Source of the DNA: Paenibacillus artemisiicola
Lineage (GTDB): Bacteria > Bacillota > Bacilli > Paenibacillales > Paenibacillaceae
DNA length: 64,000 nucleotides
Assembly (NCBI RefSeq): GCF_017652985.1
Contig: NZ_JAGGDJ010000001.1
Coordinates: forward strand, 434,001-498,000
Reading direction: 5' to 3'
Shown: in pieces, positions 8,091-16,512 of the stretch
Position numbering within the stretch: position 1 is the stretch's first letter
Layout of the letters: the number at the start of each line of letters is the position of its first letter
The notes under the pieces: model-generated
Seen by the model: only the letters and a program-made list of their open reading frames with translations
The model's database searches: none
What the model was told of the DNA's origin: nothing
Position numbers and translations under genes: made by a program

Positions 8091-8117
8091 AAAGAGCCTG
8101 CGCCCCGCAGGCTCTTT
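8091..8117. terminator. Bidirectional hairpin between convergent SDR and GntR genes
   Basis: AAAGAGCCTGC pairs perfectly with GCAGGCTCTTT across five bases, with T-containing sequence on both strands. Confidence 0.75.
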
Positions 8118-8169
8118 GATCTTGTGCGCCCGGCTTCGCCGCGGACATTCGGGCGAAACCGCGCCGCGG

Positions 8170-8895
8170 CTAGCGGTGGTCATACCTCCGCTCGATCACG
8201 AAATGGGACATATCGGCCCGGAAAAAGCTTTCGCTGTATTCGATCGGCGTGTTGTCCTGCAGGTAGGAGACGGTGCGAATGTGGAAGCAAGGAGCGCCCG
8301 GTTCGATCCGGAGCAGCTCCGCGACCGCTTCGTCCGCGATGACCGGCTTCAGCGTATCCAGGGAGCGGTCGATCGGACGCCCGTACTTCTCCTTGAGCAG
8401 CTTGAACAGCGAGCCGATTTCCTGCTCGTTCGACAGTCCCGGCGCCAAGGACCATGGCAGATAGATGGTCTCGTAAGCAACCGGCTGGTCGTCGGCGAGG
8501 CGGAGCCGGACCAGCTTCGTGACGGGCGATTGCTCCGGAATGTCCAGCTGCGGTTGAAACGGGGGTTCGGCCGGCACGACGGACGACGCCAGGATCCGGG
8601 TCTCGGAACGGCGGCCGAGCTCTTCCATCAGCTCGGAGAAATTGACGATCGGCGCGAGCATATGATGGACGATTTCGGATTTGGCGTCGGCGATGAACGT
8701 CCCCCGGCCTTGAATCTTGTTGATGCGGCCTTCCAGCTCGAGCTGCTGAAGCGCCTGGCGGATCGTCGTGCGGCTCACGTTGTAGAGCTTGCACAGTTCG
8801 TCCTCCGTCGGCAATTGGTCGCCCGGCCGGTATTCGCCGGATTTGATGGCACCGAGCAGATGCTGCTTCACGACGGCGTATTTGCTTGTGGACAT
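8170..8895 (-). CDS. GntR/HutC family transcriptional regulator
   Basis: A 241-residue repressor with an N-terminal winged helix (residues 3-70, including GDQLPTEDELCKLYNVSRTT and IRQALQQLELEGRI, then KIQGRGTFIA) and a C-terminal UbiC-like ligand domain (YLPWSLAPGLSNEQE, then YGRPIDRSLDTLKPVIADEA). This HutC-type pairing is typical of sugar-phosphate or amino-sugar responsive repressors. GAGGAG lies 9 bases before the ATG at 8895; the upstream extension to 9009 is rejected. It is divergent from the GH4 gene, so the natural targets are its own promoter, that of the GH4 gene and perhaps that of the ABC transporter at 10.7 kb. Confidence 0.88.
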   Translation of the reverse strand: MSTSKYAVVKQHLLGAIKSGEYRPGDQLPTEDELCKLYNVSRTTIRQALQQLELEGRINKIQGRGTFIADAKSEIVHHMLAPIVNFSELMEELGRRSETRILASSVVPAEPPFQPQLDIPEQSPVTKLVRLRLADDQPVAYETIYLPWSLAPGLSNEQEIGSLFKLLKEKYGRPIDRSLDTLKPVIADEAVAELLRIEPGAPCFHIRTVSYLQDNTPIEYSESFFRADMSHFVIERRYDHR

Positions 8896-9107
8896 AGCGG
8901 AAACTCCTCGTTCAACATGGGATCCATCCATACAACTGCGCATGGATACGCATTCATCATAACATATCCGCCGAATCGCCGAAAGGAAAGAAGTGGGCAT
9001 TTGACGCAAGGCAGTCGTAAAGGAAGTGTCTATTGCGAAATTGCGCGTTCTCCCTGAAAGTATCGCATCGCTTCGGCCGCAAAAGCGTAAAATTTGAAAA
9101 ATATGGG

Positions 9108-9136
9108 TTGACGATTTGTAATGATGAATTTATAAT
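9108..9136 (+). promoter_or_regulatory. Sigma-A promoter of the GH4 gene
   Basis: TTGACG at 9108-9113, a 17-base spacer and a perfect TATAAT at 9131-9136. It lies in the divergent region with the GntR gene. Confidence 0.8.
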
Positions 9137-9181
9137 CAGCCTTACCTATAATAACAATGCTAGAGACGGAGGCGTCGTCCC

Positions 9182-10522
9182 ATGAGAAAAGACCGGTTGA
9201 AAGTAGCGGTAATCGGCGGAGGTTCGTCGTACACCCCCGAGTTGATCGAAGGCTTCATCAACCATTATGGCAGCTTTCCCGTGCGCGAGCTTTATTTGGT
9301 CGACATCGAAGAAGGGCGGCGCAAGCTGGAAACGGTAGGCAGGCTGGCCGAACGGATGATCGCGCAGGCAGGCGTGCCGATTCGCGTCCATACGACGCTC
9401 GACCGCCGGGAAGCGATCGCCGGCGCGGACTTCGTCACGACGCAGATGCGCGTCGGCATGCTGGAGGCGCGTTCCCGGGACGAGAAGATCCCGCTCCGGT
9501 ACGGGCTCATCGGCCAGGAGACGACGGGCGCGGGCGGCTTCGCCAAGGCGCTCCGGACGATTCCGGTCATCCTGGACATCGCGCGCGAGATGGAAGAGCT
9601 GGCCCCGCACGCGTACATGATCAACTTCACGAACCCGGCCGGCGTCGTGACGGAAGCCGTGCTCAAGTATTCGGGCATCCGCACGGTCGGCTTGTGCAAC
9701 CTCCCGATCGGCACGAAGATGCAAATCGCGAAGCTGTGCGGCGCGGACGTATCCGACGTAAGCATCGAGATGGCCGGCATCAACCATCTGAATTGGACGA
9801 CACGCATCGTCGTCGGAGGCGCCGACATCACGGCCGCCGTGCTGAACAAGGCCGCGGGCGCAAGCGGGTTGACGATGAAGAACGTTCCCGATTTCGGATG
9901 GGACGCGGAATTTCTGCGCGCCATGGGGGCGCTGCCGTGCAGCTATCATCGTTATTATTACATGAAGGACCTCGTGTTCGAGGAGATGAACAAGACGTTC
10001 CAGGAGAAGGGCACGACGCGGGCCGACGACGTCAAGCGGGTGGAGAACGAGCTGTTCGAGCTGTACGAGGACCCGGGCCTGGCGGTCAAGCCGCCGCAGC
10101 TGCAGCAGCGGGGCGGGGCTTACTATTCCGAAGCGGCCGTCAACCTGATGACGTCGATCTACAACGACAAGCGCGACCTTCAAATCGTGAACGTGCGCAA
10201 CGACGGCATATTGCCGTTCCTGCCGGCGGACGCGTCGGTGGAAGTCAACTGCGTCATCGATTCGCAGGGCGCGCATCCGGTCCGCATCGAGGCGCCGATC
10301 CCGCCTCAGATCCGAGGGCTGCTGCAGCTCGTGAAAGCCTTCGAAGAGCTGACCGTGAAAGCCGCGGCGGAAGGCGACTATGCCGTGGGCCTGCAGGCGT
10401 TGACCCTGCACCCGCTGGTTGGCAGCGCGAAGCTGGCCAAGCAAGTATTCGACGAGATTCTCGCTGCCAATGCGCCGTATCTCCCGCAATTTCAAGGGCA
10501 TGGCCTCGGAGCGAAGGCTTAG
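9182..10522 (+). CDS. Glycoside hydrolase family 4, probable 6-phospho-beta-glucosidase
   Basis: A 446-residue NAD- and metal-dependent glycosidase. It shows the GH4 dinucleotide motif VIGGGSSYTPELIEGF (residues 10-25), the RVGMLEARSRDEKIPLRYG and GLIGQETTGAGG blocks, NFTNPAGVVTEA, the metal-ligand cysteine in GLCNLPIG and the metal-ligand histidine in MAGINHLNW. CN-x-P is the form found in phospho-beta-glucosidases (the alpha group has CDxP), so a 6-phospho-beta-glycoside is the likely substrate. Such enzymes oxidise C3, eliminate the aglycone and re-reduce. GGAGG precedes the ATG by 9 bases. No PTS gene is present nearby; the next genes encode an ABC importer, so the source of a phosphorylated substrate is unclear. 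Confidence 0.9.
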   Translation: MRKDRLKVAVIGGGSSYTPELIEGFINHYGSFPVRELYLVDIEEGRRKLETVGRLAERMIAQAGVPIRVHTTLDRREAIAGADFVTTQMRVGMLEARSRDEKIPLRYGLIGQETTGAGGFAKALRTIPVILDIAREMEELAPHAYMINFTNPAGVVTEAVLKYSGIRTVGLCNLPIGTKMQIAKLCGADVSDVSIEMAGINHLNWTTRIVVGGADITAAVLNKAAGASGLTMKNVPDFGWDAEFLRAMGALPCSYHRYYYMKDLVFEEMNKTFQEKGTTRADDVKRVENELFELYEDPGLAVKPPQLQQRGGAYYSEAAVNLMTSIYNDKRDLQIVNVRNDGILPFLPADASVEVNCVIDSQGAHPVRIEAPIPPQIRGLLQLVKAFEELTVKAAAEGDYAVGLQALTLHPLVGSAKLAKQVFDEILAANAPYLPQFQGHGLGAKA

Positions 10523-10680
10523 AACAGGGCGGAGCTCCGTTCGTCCGCCATCCGAAGGACGGCGGCGAGAACCGCATCGGACCCGCGCGTCTCCTTGAGC
10601 GGCGCGAGGGTCCGACGTGGGCCGATAGCAGCCTGCAATAAGTTCGAACCTAAGTTGGGAGAGCTCGTAACATCCATAAT

Positions 10681-10694
10681 TGCAATCGCTTACA
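10681..10694 (+). promoter_or_regulatory. CcpA cre-like box
   Basis: TGCAATCGCTTACA matches the catabolite-responsive element TGWAARCGYTWNCW at 12 of 14 positions. It sits just upstream of the -35 of the transporter promoter, which suggests catabolite control of the sugar operon. Confidence 0.55.
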
Positions 10695-10712
10695 TAATAA
10701 TCAATTTCGTTA

Positions 10713-10741
10713 TTTACACAAAAGGTAGTAACCTTTATAAT
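10713..10741 (+). promoter_or_regulatory. Sigma-A promoter with palindromic spacer
   Basis: TTTACA (10713-10718), a 17-base spacer and TATAAT (10736-10741). The spacer contains the perfect inverted repeat AAAGGTAGTAACCTTT (10721-10736), placed where a repressor would block RNA polymerase. A second palindrome, TAACATGTTA, lies at 10748-10757 near the start of transcription. Confidence 0.75.
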
Positions 10742-10793
10742 GAGTCATAACATGTTAGATAAACAAACATAGACTTGACGCAGGAAAGGAGGG

Positions 10794-11114
10794 GTGCGTT
10801 ACAGTCAGCGGGCAAGCGGCCACATAGCCGTCGGACAAGCTGCGGGAGAGCGGCCAGACACTGGGCAAGCCGAGGGACAAGCCGGCAGCCGGGCAAACGG
10901 CCGGGCAGGCCGCCGGACAAGCCGTCACGCAGCCGCCGGGCAAGCCGCCTCGCACCGCCGCGGGCGCGATTGCCGCATGCCGGCATCGATGCGAGCGCGT
11001 TTGCCGCTTGTTCGCATCGCTACGATAATCCGCACGCAGCATCTTCTTACACCCGGTTCAGTCGAACGCCGCATGGTTTTGGAGTCAGCCACCATTAACG
11101 ATGCAAGGGGATGA
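10794..11114 (+). CDS. Possible repeat-encoded leader ORF coupled to the permease
   Basis: A GTG-initiated 106-residue frame follows AAAGGAGGGG and ends in TGA overlapping the permease ATG as ATGA (11111-11114). The product would be a low-complexity Gly/Ala/Arg/Gln protein (GQAAG, GQAEG, NGRAGRRTSRHAAAGQAAS) read from the 12-bp tandem repeats. The spacing from ribosome-binding site to GTG is very short and GC-rich DNA gives long frames by chance, so this may be untranslated leader. It is listed because of the ATGA overlap. Confidence 0.22.
   Translation: MRYSQRASGHIAVGQAAGERPDTGQAEGQAGSRANGRAGRRTSRHAAAGQAASHRRGRDCRMPASMRARLPLVRIATIIRTQHLLTPGSVERRMVLESATINDARG
10807..10950. repeat. Imperfect 12-bp tandem repeats (CGGGCAAGCCGC-like)
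   Basis: Units such as CGGGCAAACGGC, CGGGCAGGCCGC, CGGACAAGCCGT and CGGGCAAGCCGC follow one another with occasional 11-base units, most regular between about 10863 and 10948. On the minus strand they read as repeating A-C-P-A tetrapeptides. They lie inside the transporter's 5' leader. Confidence 0.65.
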
Positions 11115-12031
11115 AACCCGATATGGCAGGCCTACGCCTTGGAAAGAAGACGGAATTGCGCGAAACGAAGTATTTGTATCTGTTCCTGTCGCCTTGGATC
11201 CTCGGACTTCTGTTGTTCACGGGCGGCCCGATCCTCGTATCCGGCTACTACAGCTTCACCCGCTACGACATCGCCCACGAACCCGTATTCATCGGCTTTC
11301 AAAACTACATAAACCTGTTTCAAAACGATCTGTTCTGGAAATCGTCCGGCGTCACCTTATATTACACGCTGGTCGGCGTTCCGGTCGGTCTCGCGGCCTC
11401 GCTGTTCCTGGCCATCCTCCTCAACGTCCGCATCCCGGGACAGCGCGTATTCAGCACCATCTTCTACTTGCCCTCGGTCGTCTCCGGCGTCGTGCTGTCC
11501 CTGCTGTGGGTCTGGCTGCTGGATCCCGACTTTGGCGTCGTGAACGTCCTCTATTACAAAATCACCGGCAACACCGGTCCCCAATGGCTGTCCGACGAGC
11601 ATTGGGTCATTCCTTCCCTCATCATGATGTCGCTCTGGACGCTCGGCAACAACGTCGTCATCTACCTCGCCGGCTTGAAGAGCGTTCCGCCCAACCTGTA
11701 CGAAGCCGCCCAGATCGACGGCGCTTCGCGCTTCCGCCAACTGGTGAACATCACCATTCCCATGATTTCGCCCGTCACGCTGTTCCTGCTCATCACCGGC
11801 ATCATCGGTTCGTTCCAGGTGTTCGTCCAAGCGGACGTCATGACCAAGGGCGGTCCCAATTACGCGTCCTACTTCTACGTCTATTACCTTTACCAGCAAG
11901 CGTTCCGCTCGTTCAACCTCGGCTATGCGTCCGCGATGGCCTGGGTGCTGTTCGTCTTCGTCGGCCTGCTAACCTGGCTGATGATGAAGGTGTCCAAACG
12001 GTGGGTCCACTACGAAGGGGGCGGGGATTGA
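11111..12031 (+). CDS. ABC transporter permease, MalF/UgpA type
   Basis: A 306-residue inner-membrane permease of the CUT1 carbohydrate family, with six helices. The EAA loop reads YEAAQIDGASRFRQLVNITI (residues about 197-216), where it contacts the ATPase. The start is ATG 11111, overlapping the previous frame as ATGA; ATG 11123 (MAGLRLG), 12 bases after AAGGGG, is a good alternative. It forms an operon with the second permease (1 base gap) and the binding protein. No ATPase gene is present; Gram-positive CUT1 systems often share a MsmX/UgpC-like ATPase encoded elsewhere. Confidence 0.92.
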   Translation: MKPDMAGLRLGKKTELRETKYLYLFLSPWILGLLLFTGGPILVSGYYSFTRYDIAHEPVFIGFQNYINLFQNDLFWKSSGVTLYYTLVGVPVGLAASLFLAILLNVRIPGQRVFSTIFYLPSVVSGVVLSLLWVWLLDPDFGVVNVLYYKITGNTGPQWLSDEHWVIPSLIMMSLWTLGNNVVIYLAGLKSVPPNLYEAAQIDGASRFRQLVNITIPMISPVTLFLLITGIIGSFQVFVQADVMTKGGPNYASYFYVYYLYQQAFRSFNLGYASAMAWVLFVFVGLLTWLMMKVSKRWVHYEGGGD

Positions 12032-12032
12032 G

Positions 12033-12896
12033 ATGACGACTCGCAAAATCGCCGCGGGACGCTCCGCGTCCGCGGGAGAACGAACGGTCAAGGCGCTGGC
12101 GTTCGGTACCCTGATCATCCTGGCGGCGCTGATGATCCTGCCGCTGTACATCATGGTCAGCACCGCGCTCAAGACGCAGCAGGACGTGTTCCTGTTCCCG
12201 CCCGAATGGGTGCCGAGCCCCGCCGTGTGGCATAACTTCATCGACGCGATGAAGGCGAGGTCGTTCGGGCGGTATTTCTACAACACGTCGATGTATGCCG
12301 TCGTCGGCACGTTCGGCGAAGTGTTCTCCTCGGCGTTCGTCGCCTACGGCTTCTCGCGGTACCGCGGCTATGGCCGGGGCGCCATGTTCCTGATCCTGCT
12401 CGCCACCATGATGATTCCGTACCCCGTCACGATGATTCCGCAATTCGTCCTGTTCAAGAACCTGGGCTGGATCGACTCCTACCTGCCGCTGAACGTGCCG
12501 TCCTTCCTCGGTTCGGCGTACATCATTTTCCTGCTGCGGCAGTTCTTCAGCTCGGTGCCCGTCGATCTGTTCGAAGCCGCGCGACTGGACGGCTGCAGCG
12601 AGCTCCGGACGTTCTGGAATATCGCGCTGCCGCTCTGCAGTCCCGCGCTGGCGAGCGCGGCCATCTTCGGCTTCATGTATCGGTGGAACGATTACTTGGG
12701 CCCGCTGATCTATCTGAATAAGGATTCCAAGTTCACGGTGTCGATCGCCTTGTCGTCCTTCACGAGCATGTTCAACATCGTGCCTTGGCATCTGCTCATG
12801 GCCGCCGGCATCGTGGCGATTTTGCCGCCGACGATCATCTTCTTCCTGGCGCAAAAGTATTTCGTCCAAGGGATCGTCGTGTCCGGTTTGAAATAG
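12033..12896 (+). CDS. ABC transporter permease, MalG/UgpE type
   Basis: A 287-residue partner permease. It has helices near residues 25-50, 85-110, 120-145, 155-175, 200-220 and 255-275, and an EAA loop FEAARLDGCSELRTFWNIAL near 180. The short N-terminal tail and the C-terminal FVQGIVVSGLK are typical of the MalG partner. It begins one base after the MalF-type stop and is presumably translationally coupled. Confidence 0.92.
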   Translation: MTTRKIAAGRSASAGERTVKALAFGTLIILAALMILPLYIMVSTALKTQQDVFLFPPEWVPSPAVWHNFIDAMKARSFGRYFYNTSMYAVVGTFGEVFSSAFVAYGFSRYRGYGRGAMFLILLATMMIPYPVTMIPQFVLFKNLGWIDSYLPLNVPSFLGSAYIIFLLRQFFSSVPVDLFEAARLDGCSELRTFWNIALPLCSPALASAAIFGFMYRWNDYLGPLIYLNKDSKFTVSIALSSFTSMFNIVPWHLLMAAGIVAILPPTIIFFLAQKYFVQGIVVSGLK

Positions 12897-13002
12897 CCGG
12901 CCTCGGAACGGAAGGGAGGGGATGCCGGCCGGGTAGACGCCGCATCGCTGCCAAGTCGGGAATGGTTCGATAACGATGATGATACGTATAGGAGGGTTAT
13001 AG

Positions 13003-14427
13003 ATGGCGAAGAAGTGGATCGGCATCGCGAACGTCGCGTGCCTCGGAGCGGTATTGGCGCTCAGCGGATGCAGCTCGGACACGGGCAACGGGGGGAATGC
13101 GGGCACGAACGGCAATACGGGGGCGAACGCGAACGGCGCGGCGAACGAGCCGGCCGGAAGCGGTTCGAACGGCGGCGGGAAGAAGGTCACGATTACGCTG
13201 CTGAACGCGCAGGACAACGGAATCCGGGACAAATTCCTGCCGGACGTCGTGAAGAAGAAATTCGAGGCCGCCAATCCGGACATCACGCTCGAAATCGTCA
13301 GCGTGCCTTACGATCAGTTTGACTCCAAGATGAACACGATGGTCGCGGGCGGCACGCCGCCGGACGTCTGGAGCCACTGGGGCCAGAGCGGCTTCGTCGA
13401 TTACAACGTCCGCGACATGGTTTTGGATCTGACGCCGTACATGGCCGACTTCAACAACCCCAACATCCCGCAGTCCACGCTCGACATCTACAAAATCGAC
13501 GGTCAGCAGAAGGGCATTCCGTTGAATATTTACTCCAGCATGATCTTCTATAACAAGGAGCTCTTCGATAAAGCCGGCGTGACGGTGCCGAACTACAAGC
13601 CGGGCGATTCGGCGTGGACGTGGGACAAGCTGGTCGAGCTCGCGAAATCGGTCAGCAAGGACTACGGCAAGCCAAGCGCCGTGTACGGGTTCACGTACGG
13701 CATGGGCGAGCATCTGCTCACGTATAGCTGGGACTGGGGCCTCGACGTCTTCGCGCCGGCCTACGCCTCGGGCTTCCTGGACAAGGCGGACTTGACCGAT
13801 CCGAAGATCGCGGTAGCGACGCAATTCTTCCAAGATATGATCTTCAAGGATAAAATCATGCCGACGAAGGCCGTCGAGGAGTCCATCGGCAAAATCGGCG
13901 ATCCGCTCCTGACGGGCAAGGTCGCGATGTCGCTCGTCGGCAGCTGGGCGATGGGCGGCTTCAAGGAAACGAACATGAAGTTCGGCGTGCTGCCGCTGCC
14001 GACCGGTCCTGCGGGCACGTCGACGCCGTTCATCTACGCCGACCCGCTCATGATCTCTTCCAAATCGAAGAATCCGGACGCCGCCTGGAAGCTCGTGAAG
14101 TTCATGACCAGCCCGGAGATGCAGATGGAGATGACGAAGACGACCGGCTATCCGCCGTCCGACACCGTCGCGTACGCGGAATGGTTCAAGCAGTACGAGG
14201 GGCTGACGGACACCGCCTACCTCGAAGAGGTCAACACGGCCGCGATCGAGAAGGGCAAGGAATCGCCGAACCATCTCATCGCCGGCTACGGCGACATCAC
14301 CTCGTTCATGCTGAACGAGCAGCAAGCGATCTTCAACAAGGAACAGGACCCGGCGGCCGTCCTGAAGGACATGAATCCCAAGTTCCAGCAGCTGCTCGAC
14401 GATATCAAGCAAAAAGCGGGCAAGTAA
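13003..14427 (+). CDS. Extracellular solute-binding lipoprotein, CUT1 ABC importer
   Basis: A 474-residue family 1 solute-binding protein. The signal peptide ends in a lipobox, LALSGC, with the lipidated Cys at about residue 24, followed by a Gly/Asn/Ala-rich linker (residues 25-60). The body has TILLNAQDNGIRDKFLPDVV, then DVWSHWGQSGFVDY and the hinge-region PDAAWKLVKFMTSPEMQMEM. It would capture an oligosaccharide or glycoside outside the membrane and deliver it to the two upstream permeases. GGAGGG precedes the ATG. The ligand is unknown; associated genes suggest a beta-glycoside or modified sugar. Confidence 0.92.
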   Translation: MAKKWIGIANVACLGAVLALSGCSSDTGNGGNAGTNGNTGANANGAANEPAGSGSNGGGKKVTITLLNAQDNGIRDKFLPDVVKKKFEAANPDITLEIVSVPYDQFDSKMNTMVAGGTPPDVWSHWGQSGFVDYNVRDMVLDLTPYMADFNNPNIPQSTLDIYKIDGQQKGIPLNIYSSMIFYNKELFDKAGVTVPNYKPGDSAWTWDKLVELAKSVSKDYGKPSAVYGFTYGMGEHLLTYSWDWGLDVFAPAYASGFLDKADLTDPKIAVATQFFQDMIFKDKIMPTKAVEESIGKIGDPLLTGKVAMSLVGSWAMGGFKETNMKFGVLPLPTGPAGTSTPFIYADPLMISSKSKNPDAAWKLVKFMTSPEMQMEMTKTTGYPPSDTVAYAEWFKQYEGLTDTAYLEEVNTAAIEKGKESPNHLIAGYGDITSFMLNEQQAIFNKEQDPAAVLKDMNPKFQQLLDDIKQKAGK

Positions 14428-14565
14428 CGCCGTCCGCGCGCATAGATAAGCGGTAACGGCATGGATCGGCGGCCGGAACGCGAAGCGCCCGGGACCTATC
14501 GGGCATCGCGGTTTCCGGTCGCCGCCAATCAACGCGTACCAGCCAGAGAGGAGCGTGGACAACGC

Positions 14566-15366
14566 ATGAAGCTGTCCATCGGAGGATTTTCGTTCTTTCA
14601 TGAGAAGCAGGCCGGCAAGATGGATATATTCGGCTATCTCGAATCGGTCAAATACCGGTATCGACTGGACGCCGTCGACTTGTGGAACGGCTTCTTCGCG
14701 AGCGGCAACGAAGACGGGCTCGTGCTGCTGCCGGAAGAAGCGGTCATCCGCAAGATTCGGGAGGCGATCGACGAGCGGGGGCTGACGGTCGCGAACATCG
14801 CGCTCGACGGCGTCCATCTCGTCGATCCGGACCCGGCCAAGCGCGAGCGGCTGTACCGGAACGCGCTGCTCCATCTGCGCGCCTCCGAGCTGCTCGGCGC
14901 CCGGACGGTCCGCATCGACATTTGCACGCAAGGGACGGAAGAGATCGGCGAGGCCGACTTCGACTATATCGTCAAGCGCTATCAGGAATATTGCGACCGC
15001 GGCGCGGAACACGGCTATACGGTCGGCCCCGAGAACCATATGGGCGCGGCGCTCGATCCGCATCTGCTCAAGCGGATCGCCGAGGCGGTGGATCGCCCGA
15101 ACTTCGGCATCCTGCTGCATCTGAAGCGCTGGAGACCCGAGCATGCGGACGGCGACGCGATCGTGGCGCCTTGGGTCGTGCATACGCACGTCGACCTGAG
15201 AACGCTGACGTCAGGCGAAGCCGAAGCCTCGGTCCGGGCGCTGGAGCAAGCGGGCTACGGCGGCTACTGGGCCGTCGAGCATAACGCCAAGACGCATGCG
15301 TACGAAGAAATCGACTGGATGCTGGCATCCGTCAGAAGAGTGTTCAATCGCATGGGCGAATCCTGA
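14566..15366 (+). CDS. Sugar phosphate isomerase/epimerase (AP endonuclease 2-like TIM barrel)
   Basis: A 266-residue TIM-barrel protein of the xylose-isomerase-like superfamily. It has metal-site style acidic residues and histidines in ANIALDGVHLVDPDPAKR, GARTVRIDICTQG, GPENHMGAALDPHLL, VVHTHVDLRTL and YWAVEHNAKTH. ATG 14566 is preferred because GAGAGGAG lies 12 bases upstream; the frame opening at 14461 lacks a site. Members commonly isomerise, epimerise or dehydrate keto-sugars made by Gfo/Idh/MocA dehydrogenases, and such a gene follows at once. The exact reaction is unknown. Confidence 0.85.
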   Translation: MKLSIGGFSFFHEKQAGKMDIFGYLESVKYRYRLDAVDLWNGFFASGNEDGLVLLPEEAVIRKIREAIDERGLTVANIALDGVHLVDPDPAKRERLYRNALLHLRASELLGARTVRIDICTQGTEEIGEADFDYIVKRYQEYCDRGAEHGYTVGPENHMGAALDPHLLKRIAEAVDRPNFGILLHLKRWRPEHADGDAIVAPWVVHTHVDLRTLTSGEAEASVRALEQAGYGGYWAVEHNAKTHAYEEIDWMLASVRRVFNRMGES

Positions 15367-15378
15367 GGAGGAACGACT

Positions 15379-16509
15379 ATGGAACCGGTCAGAATCGGAA
15401 TCATCGGCGTCGGCCAGATCGGGAAGCATCATCTCGAGCAGTACGCCTCCATCGGCGGCATCGAGATCGCGGCCGTCTGCGACGTCAACGAGCCGGAGGC
15501 CCGCCGCGTGGCGGAGCGCTACGGCATCGGAAGCGTCTATACCGACTATCGGGAGATGCTCCGCCGCGACGACCTGGTCGCGGTGGACGTCTGCCTGCAC
15601 AATAACTTCCACGCGCCGGCGACGATCGCCGCGCTGGAGGCGGGCAAGCACGTCTATTGCGAGAAGCCGATCGCAGGCACGTACCGGGACGGGCAAGCAA
15701 TGGTCAAGGCGGCGAACGACTGCGGCAAAATGCTGCATATTCAGCTCGGGACGCTGTACCGCGGCGAGACGAAAGCCGCCAAGACGCTGATCGACGAAGG
15801 CAAGCTCGGGCGGCTCTATCACGCCCGGTCGACCGGCTTCCGGCGGCGCGGGCGTCCGTTCGTCGACGGCTACGGCACGCCGTTCTTCACCCGGAAGGAC
15901 GCCGCGAGCGGCGGGGCGCTGCTCGACATGGGCGTCTATCATATCGCGCAGATGCTGTATCTGCTGGGCATGCCCGAGGCGACGCGCATCTCGGGCCGCG
16001 TCTATCAGGAGATGGACATGGATGCCAAGCGAAGAGCGGAGAGCGGCTTCGACGTCGAGGAGTCGGCCATGGGCTTCGTGCGGTTCGCGGGCGGCGCCAC
16101 GCTCGACATCATCGAAGCGTGGTCGCTCCATCTGGACGGGCTCGAAGGCGGCAGCCTCGTCGGCTCGCGCGGCGGCATCCGGCTGCCGGCGTATTCCGAC
16201 GTGCGCGCCACGACGGGCTTCGGCTATTACACGACGGTCGGGGACATGGACGTCGACGGCACGATCGACCTGAACGCCATGAGCGAGCGCCGGCGCCGCC
16301 TTTACCCGGACGAGGACGCGTACGAATCGTCCGCCAAGCATTGGGCGGCCGCGCTGCAGGGCAGGGTCGGGCTGCTGCCGACCGCCGAGCTCGCGCTGCA
16401 AACGATGCTCATCAGCGAAGGCATCTACCTGTCCGCGCAGCTGGACCGGGAAGTGACCGCCGAGGAAGTGGCGGCGCATTCGCCGGCCGTCATCCGGGAG
16501 GCGAACTGA
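15379..16509 (+). CDS. Gfo/Idh/MocA family oxidoreductase
   Basis: A 376-residue NAD(P)-dependent sugar dehydrogenase. The Rossmann motif GVGQIGKHHLEQY is at residues 9-21, the family signature CEKPIAGTYRDG near 94, and the substrate-side region GASGG-like segment plus LLDMGVYHIAQMLYLLGMPE near 180. GAGGAACGAC precedes the ATG 12 bases after the isomerase stop, so it is in the same operon. Paired with the isomerase it is likely to oxidise a hydroxyl of the imported sugar or of the GH4 product. The cofactor preference is not evident. Confidence 0.9.
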   Translation: MEPVRIGIIGVGQIGKHHLEQYASIGGIEIAAVCDVNEPEARRVAERYGIGSVYTDYREMLRRDDLVAVDVCLHNNFHAPATIAALEAGKHVYCEKPIAGTYRDGQAMVKAANDCGKMLHIQLGTLYRGETKAAKTLIDEGKLGRLYHARSTGFRRRGRPFVDGYGTPFFTRKDAASGGALLDMGVYHIAQMLYLLGMPEATRISGRVYQEMDMDAKRRAESGFDVEESAMGFVRFAGGATLDIIEAWSLHLDGLEGGSLVGSRGGIRLPAYSDVRATTGFGYYTTVGDMDVDGTIDLNAMSERRRRLYPDEDAYESSAKHWAAALQGRVGLLPTAELALQTMLISEGIYLSAQLDREVTAEEVAAHSPAVIREAN

Positions 16510-16512
16510 ACG

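Larger units (their letters stand above)
10523..11110 (+). other. 588-base region upstream of the ABC transporter
   Basis: This region contains a cre-like box, a sigma-A promoter with an embedded palindrome, a strong ribosome-binding site (10785-10792) and a GC-rich imperfect 12-bp tandem repeat. The transcript leader from the promoter to the permease start is about 360 bases. I see no clear terminator after the GH4 gene, so read-through into the transporter is possible. Confidence 0.6.

Noticed and set aside
10807..10950. Possible CRISPR array
   Set aside because: The units are 12 bp, imperfect and contiguous with no spacers; it is a simple tandem repeat.
12997..15189. Minus-strand frame opposite the binding protein and isomerase genes
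   Set aside because: Codon-bias shadow; the plus-strand genes have clear motifs, a lipobox and ribosome-binding sites.
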